64,000 nt of DNA from Hydractinia symbiolongicarpus (lineage: Eukaryota; Cnidaria; Hydrozoa; Anthoathecata; Hydractiniidae). The stretch is taken from contig NC_079882.1 in NCBI RefSeq assembly GCF_029227915.1, positions 32,294,001-32,358,000 on the forward strand, in the 5' to 3' direction. The notes beneath the pieces are model-generated. The model worked only from the letters and a program-made list of their open reading frames with translations, was not told the origin of the DNA and did no database searches. Positions within the stretch are counted from its first letter, which is position 1. Each line of letters opens with the position of its first letter. A program made the position numbers and the translations under genes. Below, piece after piece: positions 1 to 11,762 of this stretch.

Positions 1-3000
1 TTAAGCGTCTCATCAAAAATGAAAATATTTTTGAAAACTACAAGTCTCATGCGTTTTAGTGGTGAAAATTAATTTAAAATATCGTTTGGGAAATGAGTTT
101 ACTCCCTGGGTACTTTCTTTGTATACTTTTGACTATACGGGCCAAGCCCGGGATTTACAGGAAATCGCGGGATTTCGTTTGCCGGCGATTAAACCTCTTT
201 TATTAAGCGTCTCATCAAAAATGAAAACATTTTTGAAAACTGCAAGTCTCATGCGTTTTAGTGGTGAAAAGATAATTGAAAAAATCGTTTCGGAAATGAG
301 TTTACTCACAGGGTACTTTCTTTGTATACATTCGACTATACGGGCCAGGCCCGGGATTTACGGGAAATCGCGGGTTTTCGTTTGCCGGCGATTAAACTTC
401 TTTCATTAAGCGTCTCATCAAAAATGAAAACATTTTTGAAAACTACAAGTCTCATGCGTTTTAGTGGTGAAAATTAATTTAAAGTATCGTTTGGGAAATG
501 AGTTTACTCCCTGGGTACTTTCTTTGTATACTTTTGACTATACGGGCCGTTTCCGGGATTTACGGAAGACGCGGGTTTTCGTTTGCCGGCAATTAAACTT
601 CTTTTATTCAGCGTCTCATCAAAAATGAAAACATTTTTAAAAACTACAAGTCTCATGCGTTTTAGTGGTGAAAAAATAATTTAAAAAATCGTTCGGGAAA
701 TGAGTTTACTCCCTGGGTACTTTCTTTGTATACTTTTGACTATACGGGCCGAGTCCGGGATTTACGGGAAGTCGCGGGTTTTTGTTTGCCGGCGATTAAA
801 CTTCTTTTATTCAGCGTCTCATCAAAAATGAAAATATTTTTAAATACTACAAGTCTCATGGGCTTTAGTGGTAAAATAATAATTTAAAAAATCGTTTGGG
901 AAATGAGTTTACTCACAGGGTACTTTCTTTGTATACATTCGACTATACGGGCCAAGCCCGGGATTTACGGGAAATCGCGGGTTTGCGTTTGCCGGCGCTT
1001 AAACCTCTTTCATTAAGCGTCTCATCAAAAATGAAAATATTTTTGAAAACTACAAGTCTCATGCGTTTTAGTGGTGAAAATTAATTTAAAATATCGTTTG
1101 GGAAATGAGTTTACTCCCTGGGTACTTTCTTTGTATACTTTTGACTATACGGGCCAAGCCCGGGATTTACGGGAAATCGCGGGATTTCGTTTGCCAGCAA
1201 TTAAACTTCTTTTATTCAGCGTCTCATCAAAAATGAAAACATTTTTAAAAACTACAAGTCTCATGCGTTTTAGTGGTGAAAAAATAATTTAAAAAATCGT
1301 TCGGGAAATGAGTTTACTCCCTGGGTACTTTCTTTGTATACTTTTGACTATACGGGCCGAGTCCGGGATTTACGGGAAGTCGCAGGTTTTCGTTTGCCGG
1401 CGATTAAACTTCTTTTATTCAGCGTCTCATCAAAAATGAAAATATTTTTAAATACTACAAGTTTCATGGGCTCTAGTGGTGAAATAATAATTTAATAAAT
1501 CGTTTTGGAAATGAGTTTACTCACAGGGTACTTTCTTTGTATACATTCAACTATACGGGCCAAGCCCGGGATTTACGGGAAGTCGCGGGTTTTCGTTTGC
1601 CGGCGATTAAACTTCTTTTATTCAGCGTCTCATCAAAAATGAAAATATCTTTAAATACTACAAGTCTCATGGGCTTTAGTGGTGAAATAATAATTTAAAA
1701 AATCGTTCGGGAAATGAGTTTACACCCTGGGTACTTCCTTTGTATACTTTTTACTATACGGGCCGACTCGGGATTTACGGGAAATCGCAGGTTTTCGTTT
1801 GCCGGCGATTAAACTTCTTTTATTCAGCGTCTCATCAAAAATGAAAAGATTTTTGAAAACTACAAGTCTCATGCGTTTTAGTGTTGAAAAAATAAATTAA
1901 AAAATCGTTCTGGAAATGAGTTTACTCACAGGGTACTTTCTTTGTATACATTCGACTATACGGGCCAAGCCCGGGATTTACGGGAAATCGCGGGTTTTTG
2001 TTTGCCGGCGATTAAACCTCTTTCATTAAGTGTCTCATCAAAAATGAAAATATCTTTAAATACTACAAGTCTCATGGGCTTTAATGGTGAAATAATAATT
2101 TAAAAAATCCTTTGGGAAATGAGTTTACTCACAGGGTACTTTCTTTGTATACATTCGACTATACGGGCCAAGCCCGGGATTTACGGGAAATCGCGGGTTT
2201 TCGTTTGCCGGCGCTTAAACCTCTTTCATTAAGCGTCTCATCAAAAATGAAAATATTTTTGAAAACTACAAGTCTCATGCATTTTAGTGGTGAAAATAAA
2301 TTTAAAATATCGTTTGGGAAATGAGTTTACTCCCTGGGTACTTTCTTTGTATACTTTTGACTATACGGGCCAAGCCCGGGATTTACGGGAAATCGCGGGA
2401 TTTCGTTTGCCGGCGATTAAACCTCTTTTATTAAGCGTCTCATCAAAAATGAAAACATTTTTGAAAACTGCAAGTCTCATGCGTTTTAGTGGTGAAAAGA
2501 TAATTGAAAAAATCGTTTCGGAAATGAGTTTACTCACAGGGTACTTTCTTTGTATACATTCGACTATACGGGCCAGGCCCGGGATTTACGGGAAATCGCG
2601 GGTTTTCGTTTGCCGGCGATTAAACCTCTTTCATTAAGCGTCTCATCAAAAATGAAAACATTTTTGAAAACTACAAGTCTCATGCGTTTTAGTGGTGAAA
2701 ATTAATTTAAAGTATCGTTTGGGAAATGAGTTTACTCCCTGGGTACTTTCTTTGTATACTTTTGACTATACGGGCCGTTTCCGGGATTTACGGGAAGACG
2801 CGGGTTTTCGTTTGCCGGCAATTAAACTTCTTTTATTCAGCGTCTCATCAAAAATGAAAACATTTTTAAAAACTACAAGTCTCATGCGTTTTAGTGGTGA
2901 AAAAATAATTTAAAAAATCGTTCGGGAAATGAGTTTACTCCCTGGGTACTTTCTTTGTATAATTTTGACTATACGGGCCGAGTCCGGGATTTACGGGAAG

Positions 3001-3116
3001 TCGCGGGTTTTCGTTTGCCGGCGATTAAACTTCTTTTATTCAGCGTCTCATCAAAAATGAAAATATTTCTAAATACTACAAGTCTCATGGGCTTTAGTGG
3101 TGAAATAATAATTTAA
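1..3116. repeat. Mosaic segment with an ~890-bp copy at 2,228-bp offset
   Basis: Bases 1-890 match about 2,229-3,116 nearly throughout, including the rare CCGTTTCCGGG variant (around 546 and 2,774) and the AAGATAATTGAAAAAATCGTTTCGG variant. The sequence between is a mix of class A and B monomers in irregular order. The CCGTTTCCGGG monomer appears a third time around 7,633, 4,859 bp after the second copy. This shows repeated copying of blocks of several monomers in this part of the array. Confidence 0.75.
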
Positions 3117-6100
3117 TAAATCGTTTTGGAAATGAGTTTACTCACAGGGTACTTTCTTTGTATACATTCGACTATACGGGCCAAGTCCGGGATTTACGGG
3201 AAATCGCGGGTTTTCGTTTACCGGCGATTAAACCACTTTTATTAAGCGTCTCATCAAAAATGAAAACATTTCTGAAAACTACAAGTCTCATGCGTTTTAG
3301 TGGTGAAAAAATAATTTAAAAATTCGTTCGGGAAATGAGTTTACTCACAGGGTACTTTCTTTGTATACATTCGACTATACGGGCCAAGCCCGGGATTTAC
3401 GGGAAATCGCGGGTTTTCGTTTGCCGGCGATTAAACAACTTTCATTAAGCGTCTCATCAAAAATGAAAACATTTCTGAAAACTACAAGTCTCATGCGTTT
3501 TAGTGGTGAAAATTAATTTAAAAAATCGTTCGGGAAATGAGTTTACTCCCTGGGTACTTTCTTTTTATACTTTTGACTATACGGGCCGAGTCCGGGATTT
3601 ACGGGAAGTCGCAGGTTTTCGTTTGCCGGCGATTAAACTTCTTTTATTCAGCGTCTCATCAAAAATGAAAATATCTTTAAATACTACCAGTCTCATGGGC
3701 TTTAGTGGTGAAATAATAATTTAAAAAATCGTTCGGGAAATGAGTTTACACCCTGGGTACTTTCTTTGTATACTTTTGACTATACGGGCCGACTCGGGAT
3801 TTACGGGAAATCGCAGGTTTTCGTTTGCCGGCGATTAAACTTCTTTTATTCAGCGTCTCATCAAAAATGAAAACATTTTTGAAAACTACAAGTCTCATGC
3901 GTTTTAGTGTTGAAAAAATAAATTAAGAAATCGTTCTAGAAATGAGTTTTCTCACAGGGTACTTTTTTTGTATACATTCGACTATACGGGCCAAGCCCGG
4001 GATTTACGGGAAATTGCGGGTTTTCGTTTGCCGGCGATTAAACCTCCTTCATTAAGCGTCTCATCAAAAATGAAAATATCTTTAAATACTACAAGTCTCA
4101 TGGGCTTTAGTGGTGAAATAATCATTTAAAAAATCGTTTGGGAAATGAGTTTACACCCTGGGTACTTTCTTTGTATACTTTTGACTATACGGGCCAACTC
4201 GGGATTTACGGGAAAACGCAGGTTTTCGTTTGCCGGCGATTAAACCACTTTTATTAAGCGTCTCATCAAAAATGAAAACATTTCTGAAAACTACAAGTCT
4301 CATGCGTTTTAGTGGTGAAAAAATAATTTAAAAATTCGTTCGGGAAATGAGTTTACTCACAGGGTACTTTCTTTGTATACATTCGACTATACGGGCCAAG
4401 CCCGGGATTTACGGGAAATCGCGGGTTTTCGTTTGCCGGCGATTAAACAACTTTCATTAAGCGTCTCATCAAAAATGAAAATATCTTTAAATACTACAAG
4501 TCTCATGGGCTTTAGTGGTGAAATAATCATTTAAAAAATCGTTTGGGAAATGAGTTTACACCCTGGGTACTTTCTTTGTATACTTTTGACTATACGGGCC
4601 AACTCGGGATTTACGGGAAAACGCAGGTTTTCGTTTGCCGGCGATTAAACCACTTTTATTAAGCGTCTCATCAAAAATGAAAACATTTCTGAAAACTACA
4701 AGTCTCATGCGTTTTAGTGGTGAAAAAATAATTTAAAAATTCGTTCGGGAAATGAGTTTACTCACAGGGTACTTTCTTTGTATACATTCGACTATACGGG
4801 CCAAGCCCGGGATTTACGGGAAATCGCGGGTTTTCGTTTGCCGGCGATTAAACAACTTTCATTAAGCGTCTCATCAAAAATGAAAACATTTCTGAAAACT
4901 ACAAGTCTCATGCGTTTTAGTGGTGAAAATTAATTTAAAAAATCGTTCGGGAAATGAGTTTACTCCCTGGGTACTTTCTTTGTATACTTTTGACTATACG
5001 GGCCGAGTCCGGGATTTACGGGAAGTCGCGGGTTTTCGTTTTCCGGCAATTAAACTTCTTTTATTCAGCGTCTCATCAAAAATGAAAACATTTTTAAAAA
5101 CTACAAGTCTCATGGGCTTCAGTGGTGAAATAATAATTTAAAAAATCGTTCGGGAAATGAGTTTACACCCCGGGCACTTTCTTTGTATACTTTTGACTAT
5201 ACGGGCCGAGTCCGGGATTTACGGGAAATCGGAGGTTTTCGTTTGCCGGCGATTAAACTTCTTTTATTCAGCGTCTCATCAAAAATGAAAACATTTTTGA
5301 AAACTACAAATCTCATGCGTTTTAGTGGTGAAAAAATAATTTAAAAAATCGTTCGGGAAATGAGTTTACTCCCTGGGTACTTTCTTTGTATACTTTTGAC
5401 TATACGGGCTGAGTCCGGGATTTAAGGGAAGTCGCGGGTTTTCGTTTGCCGGCGATTAAACTTCTTTTATTCAGCGTCTCATCAAAAATGAAAATATCTT
5501 TAAATACTACAAGTCTCATGGGCTTTAGTGGTGAAATAATAATTTAAAAAATCGTTCTGGAAATGAGTTTACTCACAGGGTACTTTCTTTGTATACATTC
5601 GACTATACGGGCCAAGCCCGGGATTTACGGGAAATCGCGGTTTTTCGTTTGCCGGCGATTAAACCTCTTTCATTAAGTGTCTCATCAAAAATGAAAATAT
5701 CTTTAAATACTACAAGTCTCATGGGCTTTAGTGGTGAAATAATAATTTAAAAAATCGTTTGGGAAATGAGTTTACTCACAGGGTACTTTCTTTGTATACA
5801 TTCGACTATACGGGCCAAGCCCGGGATTTACGGGAAATCGCGGGTTTTCGTTTGCCGGCGCTTAAACCTCTTTCATTAAGCGTCTCATCAAAAATGAAAA
5901 TATTTTTGAAAACTACAAGTCCCATGCGTTTTAGTGGTGAAAATTAATTTAAAATATCGTTTGGGAAATGAGTTTACTCCCTGGGTACTTTCTTTGTATA
6001 CTTTTGACTATACGGGCCAAGCCCGGGATTTACGGGAAATCGCGGGATTTCGTTTGCCGGCGATTAAACCTCTTTTATTAAGCGTCTCATCAAAAATGAA

Positions 6101-6407
6101 AACATTTTTGAAAACTGCAAGTCTCATGCGTTTTAGTGGTGAAAAGATAATTGAAAAAATCGTTTCGGAAATGAGTTTACTCACAGGGTACTTTCTTTGT
6201 ATACATTCGACTATACGGGCCAGGCCCGGGATTTACGGGAAATCGCGGGTTTTCGTTTGCCGGCGATTAAACTTCTTTCATTAAGCGTCTCATCAAAAAT
6301 GAAAACATTTTTGAAAACTACAAGTCTCATGCGTTTTAGTGGTGAAAATTAATTTAAAGTATCGTTTGGGAAATGAGTTTACTCCCTGGGTACTTTCTTT
6401 GTATACT
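1905..6407. repeat. ~850-bp segment copied at 3,647-bp offset (1,905-2,760 and 5,552-6,407)
   Basis: The two segments share CATTAAGTGTCTC (a rare variant), GTTTGCCGGCGCTTAAACC and the AAGATAATTGAAAAAATCG monomer in the same order and spacing. The match ends where 2,774 reads CCGTTTCCGGG and 6,421 reads CCAAGCCCGGG. The AAGATAATTG portion is copied again at about 7,150-7,620, 1,212 bp after the 5.9-kb copy, which is six monomers. Between these copies lie mixed A and B monomers with no other content. Confidence 0.7.
4048..4883. repeat. Tandem duplication of a dimer, 405-bp period
   Basis: A B-prime monomer with CCAACTCGGGATTTACGGGAAAACGC (starting about 4,191 and 4,596) and the following class A monomer with AAACAACTTTCATTAAGCG are repeated back to back. 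The only differences I noticed lie at the edges: ATGAAAATATCTTT begins the first copy and ATGAAAACATTTCTG follows the second. It is a clean, recent two-monomer step inside the mosaic. Confidence 0.75.
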
Positions 6408-9325
6408 TTTGACTATACGGGCCAAGCCCGGGATTTACGGGAAATGGCGGGTTTTCGTTTACCGGCGATTAAACCACTTTTATTAAGCGTCTCATCAAAA
6501 ATGAAAACATTTCTGAAAACTACAAGTCTCATGCGTTTTAGTGGTGAAAATTAATTTAAAAAATCGTTCGGGAAATGAGTTTACTCCCTGGGTACTTTCT
6601 TTGTATACTTTTGACTATACGGGCCAACTCGGGATTTACGGGAAATCGCAGGTTTTCGTTTGCCGGCGATTAAACTTCTTTTATTCAGCGTCTCATCAAA
6701 AATGAAAACATTTTTGAAAACTACAAGTCTCATGCGTTTTAGTGTTGAAAAAATAAATTAAAAAATCGTTCTGGAAATGAGTTTACTCACAGGGTACTTT
6801 CTTTGTATACATTCGACTATACCGGCCAAGCCCGGGATTTACGGGAAATCGCGGGTTTTCGTTTGCGGGCGATTAAACCTCTTTCATTAAGCGTCTCATC
6901 AAAAATGAAAACATTTTTGAAAACTACAAGTCTCATGCGTTTTAGTGGTGAAAAATCTTTAAAAAATCGTTCGGGAAATGAGTTTACTCCCTGGGTACTT
7001 TCTTTGTATACTTTTGACTATACGGGCCGAGTACGGGATTTACGGGAAGTCGCGGGTTTTCGTTTGCCGGCGATTAAACTTCTTTTATTCAGCGTCTCAT
7101 CAAAAATGAAAATATTTTTGAAAACTACAAGTCCCATGCGTTTTAGTGGTGAAAATTAATTTAAAATATCGTTTGGGAAATGAGTTTACTCCCTGGGTAC
7201 TTTCTTTGTATACTTTTGACTATACGGGCCAAGCCCGGGATTTACGGGAAATCGCGGGATTTCGTTTGCCGGCGATTAAACCTCTTTTATTAAGCGTCTC
7301 ATCAAAAATGAAAACATTTTTGAAAACTGCAAGTCTCATGCGTTTTAGTGGTGAAAAGATAATTGAAAAAATCGTTTCGGAAATGAGTTTACTCACAGGG
7401 TACTTTCTTTGTATACATTCGACTATACGGGCCAGGCCCGGGATTTACGGGAAATCGCGGGTTTTCGTTTGCCGGCGATTAAACTTCTTTCATTAAGCGT
7501 CTCATCAAAAATGAAAACATTTTTGAAAACTACAAGTCTCATGCGTTTTAGTGGTGAAAATTAATTTAAAGTATCGTTTGGGAAATGAGTTTACTCCCTG
7601 GGTACTTTCTTTGTATACTTTTGACTATACGGGCCGTTTCCGGGATTTACGGGAAGACGCGGGTTTTCGTTTGCCGGCAATTAAACTTCTTTTATTCAGC
7701 GTCTCATCAAAAATGAAAACATTTTTAAAAACTACAAGTCTCATGCGTTTTAGTGGTGAAAAAATAATTTAAAAAATCGTTCGGGAAATGAGTTTACTCC
7801 CTGGGTACTTTCTTTGTATACTTCTGACTATACGGGCCGAGTCCGGGATTTACAGGAAGACGCGGGTTTTCGTTTGCCGGCGATTAAACTTCTTTTATTC
7901 AGCGTCTCATCAAAAATGAAAATATTTTTAAATACTACAAGTCTCATGGGCTTTAGTGGTGAAATAATAATTTAATAAATCGTTTTGGAAATGAGTTTAC
8001 TCACAGGGTACTTTCTTTGTATACATTCGACTATACGGGCCAAGCCCGGGATTTACGGGAAATGGCGGGTTTTCGTTTACCGGCGATTAAACCACTTTTA
8101 TTAAGCGTCTCATCAAAAATGAAAACATTTCTGAAAACTACAAGTCTCATGCGTTTTAGTGTTGAAAAAATAAATTAAAAAATCGTTCTGGAAATGAGTT
8201 TACTCACAGGGTACTTTCTTTGTATACATTCGACTATACGGGCCAAGCCCGGGATTTACGGGAAATCGCAGGTTTTCGTTTGCGGGCGATTAAACCTCTT
8301 TCATTAAGCGTCTCATCAAAAATGAAAACATTTTTGAAAACTACAAGTCTCATGCGTTTTAGTGGTGAAAAATCTTTAAAAAATCGTTCGGGCAATGAGT
8401 TTACTCCCTGGGTACTTTCTTTGTATACTTTTGACTATACGGGCCAACTCGGGATTTACGGGAAATCGCAGGTTTTCGTTTGCCGGCAATTAAACTTCTT
8501 TTATTCAGCGTCTCATCAAAAATGAAAATATCTTTAAATACTACAAGTCTCATGGGCTTTAGTGGTGAAATAATAAATTAAAAAATCGTTCTGGAAATGA
8601 GTTTACTCACAGGGTACTTTCTTTGTATACATTCGACTATACGGGCCAAGCCCGGGATTTACGGGAAATCGTGGGTTTTCGTTTGCCGGAGATTAAACCT
8701 CTTTCATTAAGCGTCTCATCAAAAATGAAAACATTTTTGAAAACTACAAGTCTCATGCGTTTTAGTGGTGAAAAAAAAATTTAAAAAATCGTTCAGGAAA
8801 TGAGTTTACTCCCTGGGTACTTTCTTTGTATACATTCGACTATACGGGCCAAGCCCGGGATTTACGGGAAATCGCGGGTTTTCGTTTGCCGGCGATTAAA
8901 CCACTTTTATTAAGCGTCTCATCAAAAATGAAGACATTTCTGAAAACTACAAGTCTCATGCGTTTTAGTGGTGAAAAGATAATTTAAAAATTCGTTCGGG
9001 AAATGAGTTTACTCACAGGGTACTTTCTTTGTATACATTCGACTATACGGGCCAAGCCCGGGATTTACGGGAAATCGCGGGTTTCGTTTGCCGCTGATTA
9101 AACAACTTTCATTAAGCGTCTCATCAAAAATGAAAACATTTCTGAAAACTACAAGTCTCATGCGTTTTAGTGGTGAAAATTAATTTAAAAAATCGTTCGG
9201 GAAATGAGTTTACTCCCTGGGTACTTTCTTTGTATACTTTTGACTATACGGGCCGAGTCCGGGACTTACGGGAAATCGCGGGTTTTCGTTTGCCGGCGAT
9301 TAAACTTCTTTTATTCAGCGTCTCA

Positions 9326-9347
9326 TCAAAAATGAAAACATTTTTGA
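9326..9347. other. Dyad TCAAAAATG / CATTTTTGA with AAAA spacer (recurs in most monomers)
   Basis: The arms at 9326-9334 and 9339-9347 are perfect 9-bp reverse complements separated by AAAA. The element returns once per monomer wherever the next monomer reads CATTTTTGAAAAC. Monomers reading CATTTTTAAAAAC lose the outer two pairs and keep 7-bp arms. Those reading CATTTCTGAAAAC have one mismatch. Class C has a T-T mismatch and a G-T pair here but offers a shifted 6-bp pairing (AAATAT with ATATTT). This is the strongest inverted repeat I found in the monomer. It could extrude as a short hairpin or bind a symmetric protein; neither is shown by sequence alone. Confidence 0.75.
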
Positions 9348-9534
9348 AAACTACAAGTCTCATGCGTTTTAGTGGTGAAAAAATAATTTAAAAAATCGTT
9401 CGGGAAATGAGTTTACTCCCTGGGTACTTTCTTTGTATACTTTTGACTATACGGGCTGAGTCCGGGATTTAAGGGAAGTCGCGGGTTTTCGTTTGCCGGC
9501 GATTAAACTTCTTTTATTCAGCGTCTCATCAAAA
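9332..9534. repeat. Representative class B monomer (203 bp)
   Basis: This copy serves as a reference for numbering and is exactly 203 bp, ATG to next ATG. Class B is marked by CTCCCTGGGTAC near position 86, GTATACTTTTGAC near 104, a GAGTCCGGG segment near 127 and CTTCTTTTATTCAGCG near 177-192. In order the monomer shows an A/T-tract zone (1-80), a TGTATAC zone (81-120), a GC-rich box with repeated GGG (121-170) and an AT-rich tail ending CATCAAAA. This copy carries small private changes (CTGAG, TTTAAGGG). A B-prime variant with TTTACACCC in place of TTTACTCCC is common. Confidence 0.9.
9435..9452. other. Dyad GTATA / TATAC (recurs in most monomers)
   Basis: GTATA at 9435-9439 pairs with TATAC at 9448-9452 across an 8-base spacer. 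Both the class A spacer (CATTCGAC) and the class B spacer (CTTTTGAC) keep the arms. Individual copies lose it through point changes, for example TATGCGGG near 10,057 and 16,745 and ACATGCC near 44,126. It sits just left of the GC-rich box. Five-base arms are weak evidence on their own; the interest lies in conservation despite spacer change. Confidence 0.55.
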
Positions 9535-11559
9535 ATGAAAATATCTTTAAATACTACAAGTCTCATGCGTTTTAGTGGTGAAAAAAATATTTAAAAAATC
9601 GTTCGGGAAATGAGTTTACTCCCTAGGTACTTTCTTTGTATACATTCGACTATACGGGCCAAGCCCGGGATTTACGGGAAATCGCGGGATTTCGTTTGCC
9701 GGCGATTAAACCTCTTTCATTAAGCGTCTCATCAAAAATGAAAACATTTCTGAAAACTACAAGTCTCATGCGTCTTAGTGGTGAAAAAATAATTTAAAAA
9801 TTCGTTCGGGAAATGAGTTTACTCACAGGGTACTTTCTTTGTATACATTCGACTATACGGGCCAAGCCCGGGATTTACGGGAAATCGCAGGTTTTCGTTT
9901 GCCGGCGATTAAACAACTTTCATTAAGCGTCTCATCAAAAATGAAAACATTTCTGAAAACTACAAGTCTCATGCGTTTTAGTGGTGAAAATTAATTTAAA
10001 AAATCGTTCGGGAAATGAGTTTACTCCCTGGGTACTTTCTTTGTATACTTTTGACTATGCGGGCCGAGTCCGGGATTTACGGGAAGTCGCGGGTTTTCGT
10101 TTGCCGGCAATTAAACTTCTTTTATTAAGCGTCTCATCAAAAATGAAAACATTTTTAAAAACTGCAAGTCTCATGGGCTTTAGTGGTGAAATAATAATTT
10201 AAAAAATCGTTCGGGAAATGAGTTTACTCCCTGGGTACTTTCTTTGTATACTTTTGACTATACGGGCTGAGTCCGGGATTTACGGGAAGTCGCGGGTTTT
10301 CGTTTGCCGGCGATTAAACTTTTTTTATTCAGCGTCTCATCAAAAATGAAAATATTTTTAAATACTACAAGTCTCATGGGCTTTAGTGGTGAAATAATAA
10401 TTTAATAAATCGTTTTGGAAATGAGTTTACTCACAGGGTACTTTCTTTGTATACATTCGACTATACGGGCCAAGCCCGGGATTTACGGGAAATCGCAGGT
10501 TTTCGTTTGCCGGCGATTAAACAACTTTCATTAAGCGTCTCATCAAAAATGAAAACATTTCTGAAAACTACAAGTCTCATGCGTTTTAGTGGTGAAAATT
10601 AATTTAAAAAATCGTTCGGGAAATGCGTTCACTCCCTGGGTACTTTCTTTGTATACTTTTAACTATACGGGCCGAGTCCGGGATTTACGGGAAGTCGCGG
10701 TTTTCGTTTGCCGGCAATTAAACTTCTTTTATTCAGCGTCTCATCAAAAATGAAAACATTTTTAAAAACTACAAGTCTCATGGGCTTAAGTGGTGAAATA
10801 ATAATTTAAAATATCGTTCGGGAAATGAGTTTACTCCCTGGGTACTTTCTTTGTATACTTTTGACTATACGGGCTAAGTCCGGGATTTATGGGAAGTCGC
10901 GGGTTTTCGTTTGCCGGCGATTAAACTTCTTTTATTCAGCGTCTCATCAAAAATGAAAATATCTATAAATACTACAAGTCTCATGGGCTTTAGTGGTGAA
11001 ATAATAATTTAAAAAATCGTTCGGGAAATGAGTTTACACCCTGGGTACTTTCTTTGTATACTTTTGACTATACGGGCCGACTCGGGATTTACGGGAAATC
11101 GCAGGTTTTCGTTTGCCGGCGATTAAACTTCTTTTATTCAGCGTCTCATCAAAAATGAAAACATTTTTGAAAACTACAAGTCTCATGCGTTTTAGTGTTG
11201 AAAAAATAAATTAAAAAATCGTTCTGGAAATGAGTTTACTCACAGGGTACTTTCTTTGTATACATTCGACTATACGGGCCAAGCCCGGGATTTACGGGAA
11301 ATCGCGGGTTTTCGTTTGCCGGCGATTTAACCTCTTTCATTAAGCGTCTCATCAAAAATGAAAATATCTTTAAATACTACAAGTCTCATGGGCTTTAGTG
11401 GTGAAATAATAATTTAAAAAATCGTTTGGGAAATGAGTTTACACCCTGGGTACTTTCTTTGTATAATTTTGTCTATACGGGGCGACTCGGGATTTACGGG
11501 AAATCGCAGGTTTTCGTTTGCCGGCGATTAAACTTCTTTTATTCAGCGTCTCATCAAAA

Positions 11560-11762
11560 ATGAAAACATTTTTGAAAACTACAAGTCTCATGCGTTTTAG
11601 TGGTGAAAAAATAAATTAAAAAATCGTTCTGGAAATGAGTTTACTCACAGGGTACTTTCTTTGTATACATTCGACTATACGGGCCAAGCCCGGGATTTAC
11701 GGGAAATCGCGGGTTTTCGTTTGCCGGCGATTAAACCTCTTTCATTAAGCGTCTCATCAAAA
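11560..11762. repeat. Representative class A monomer (203 bp)
   Basis: Class A differs from class B at linked positions. It has GTTCTGGAAATG in place of GTTCGGGAAATG, CTCACAGGG in place of CTCCCTGGG, ATACATTCGAC in place of ATACTTTTGAC, CCAAGCCCGGG in place of CCGAGTCCGGG, and CCTCTTTCATTAAGCG in place of CTTCTTTTATTCAGCG. This copy is again exactly 203 bp. Class A is frequent in the left third of the window and sparser to the right. The linked differences show two sub-lineages of one satellite, not two unrelated repeats. Confidence 0.88.

Noticed and set aside
95-160. Bacterial-style promoter or TATA box (TTTGTATAC, TTTGACTATAC)
   Set aside because: TATA-like strings occur once in every monomer with no downstream gene. 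Spacing and context give no support beyond AT-rich chance.
1-203. Monomer as an old dimer of a ~100-bp unit
   Set aside because: Comparing the two halves by eye shows no meaningful similarity apart from the short GGG micro-repeats in the GC box.
3301-3345. CENP-B-box-like sequence (ATTCGTTCGGGAAATG)
   Set aside because: The CENP-B box is YTTCGTTGGAARCGGGA. Here TTCGTT runs directly into CGGGA with the central five bases missing, so the essential spacing is wrong. TTTCGTTTGCCGGCGA in the GC box also fails the CGGG end. I treat both as chance.
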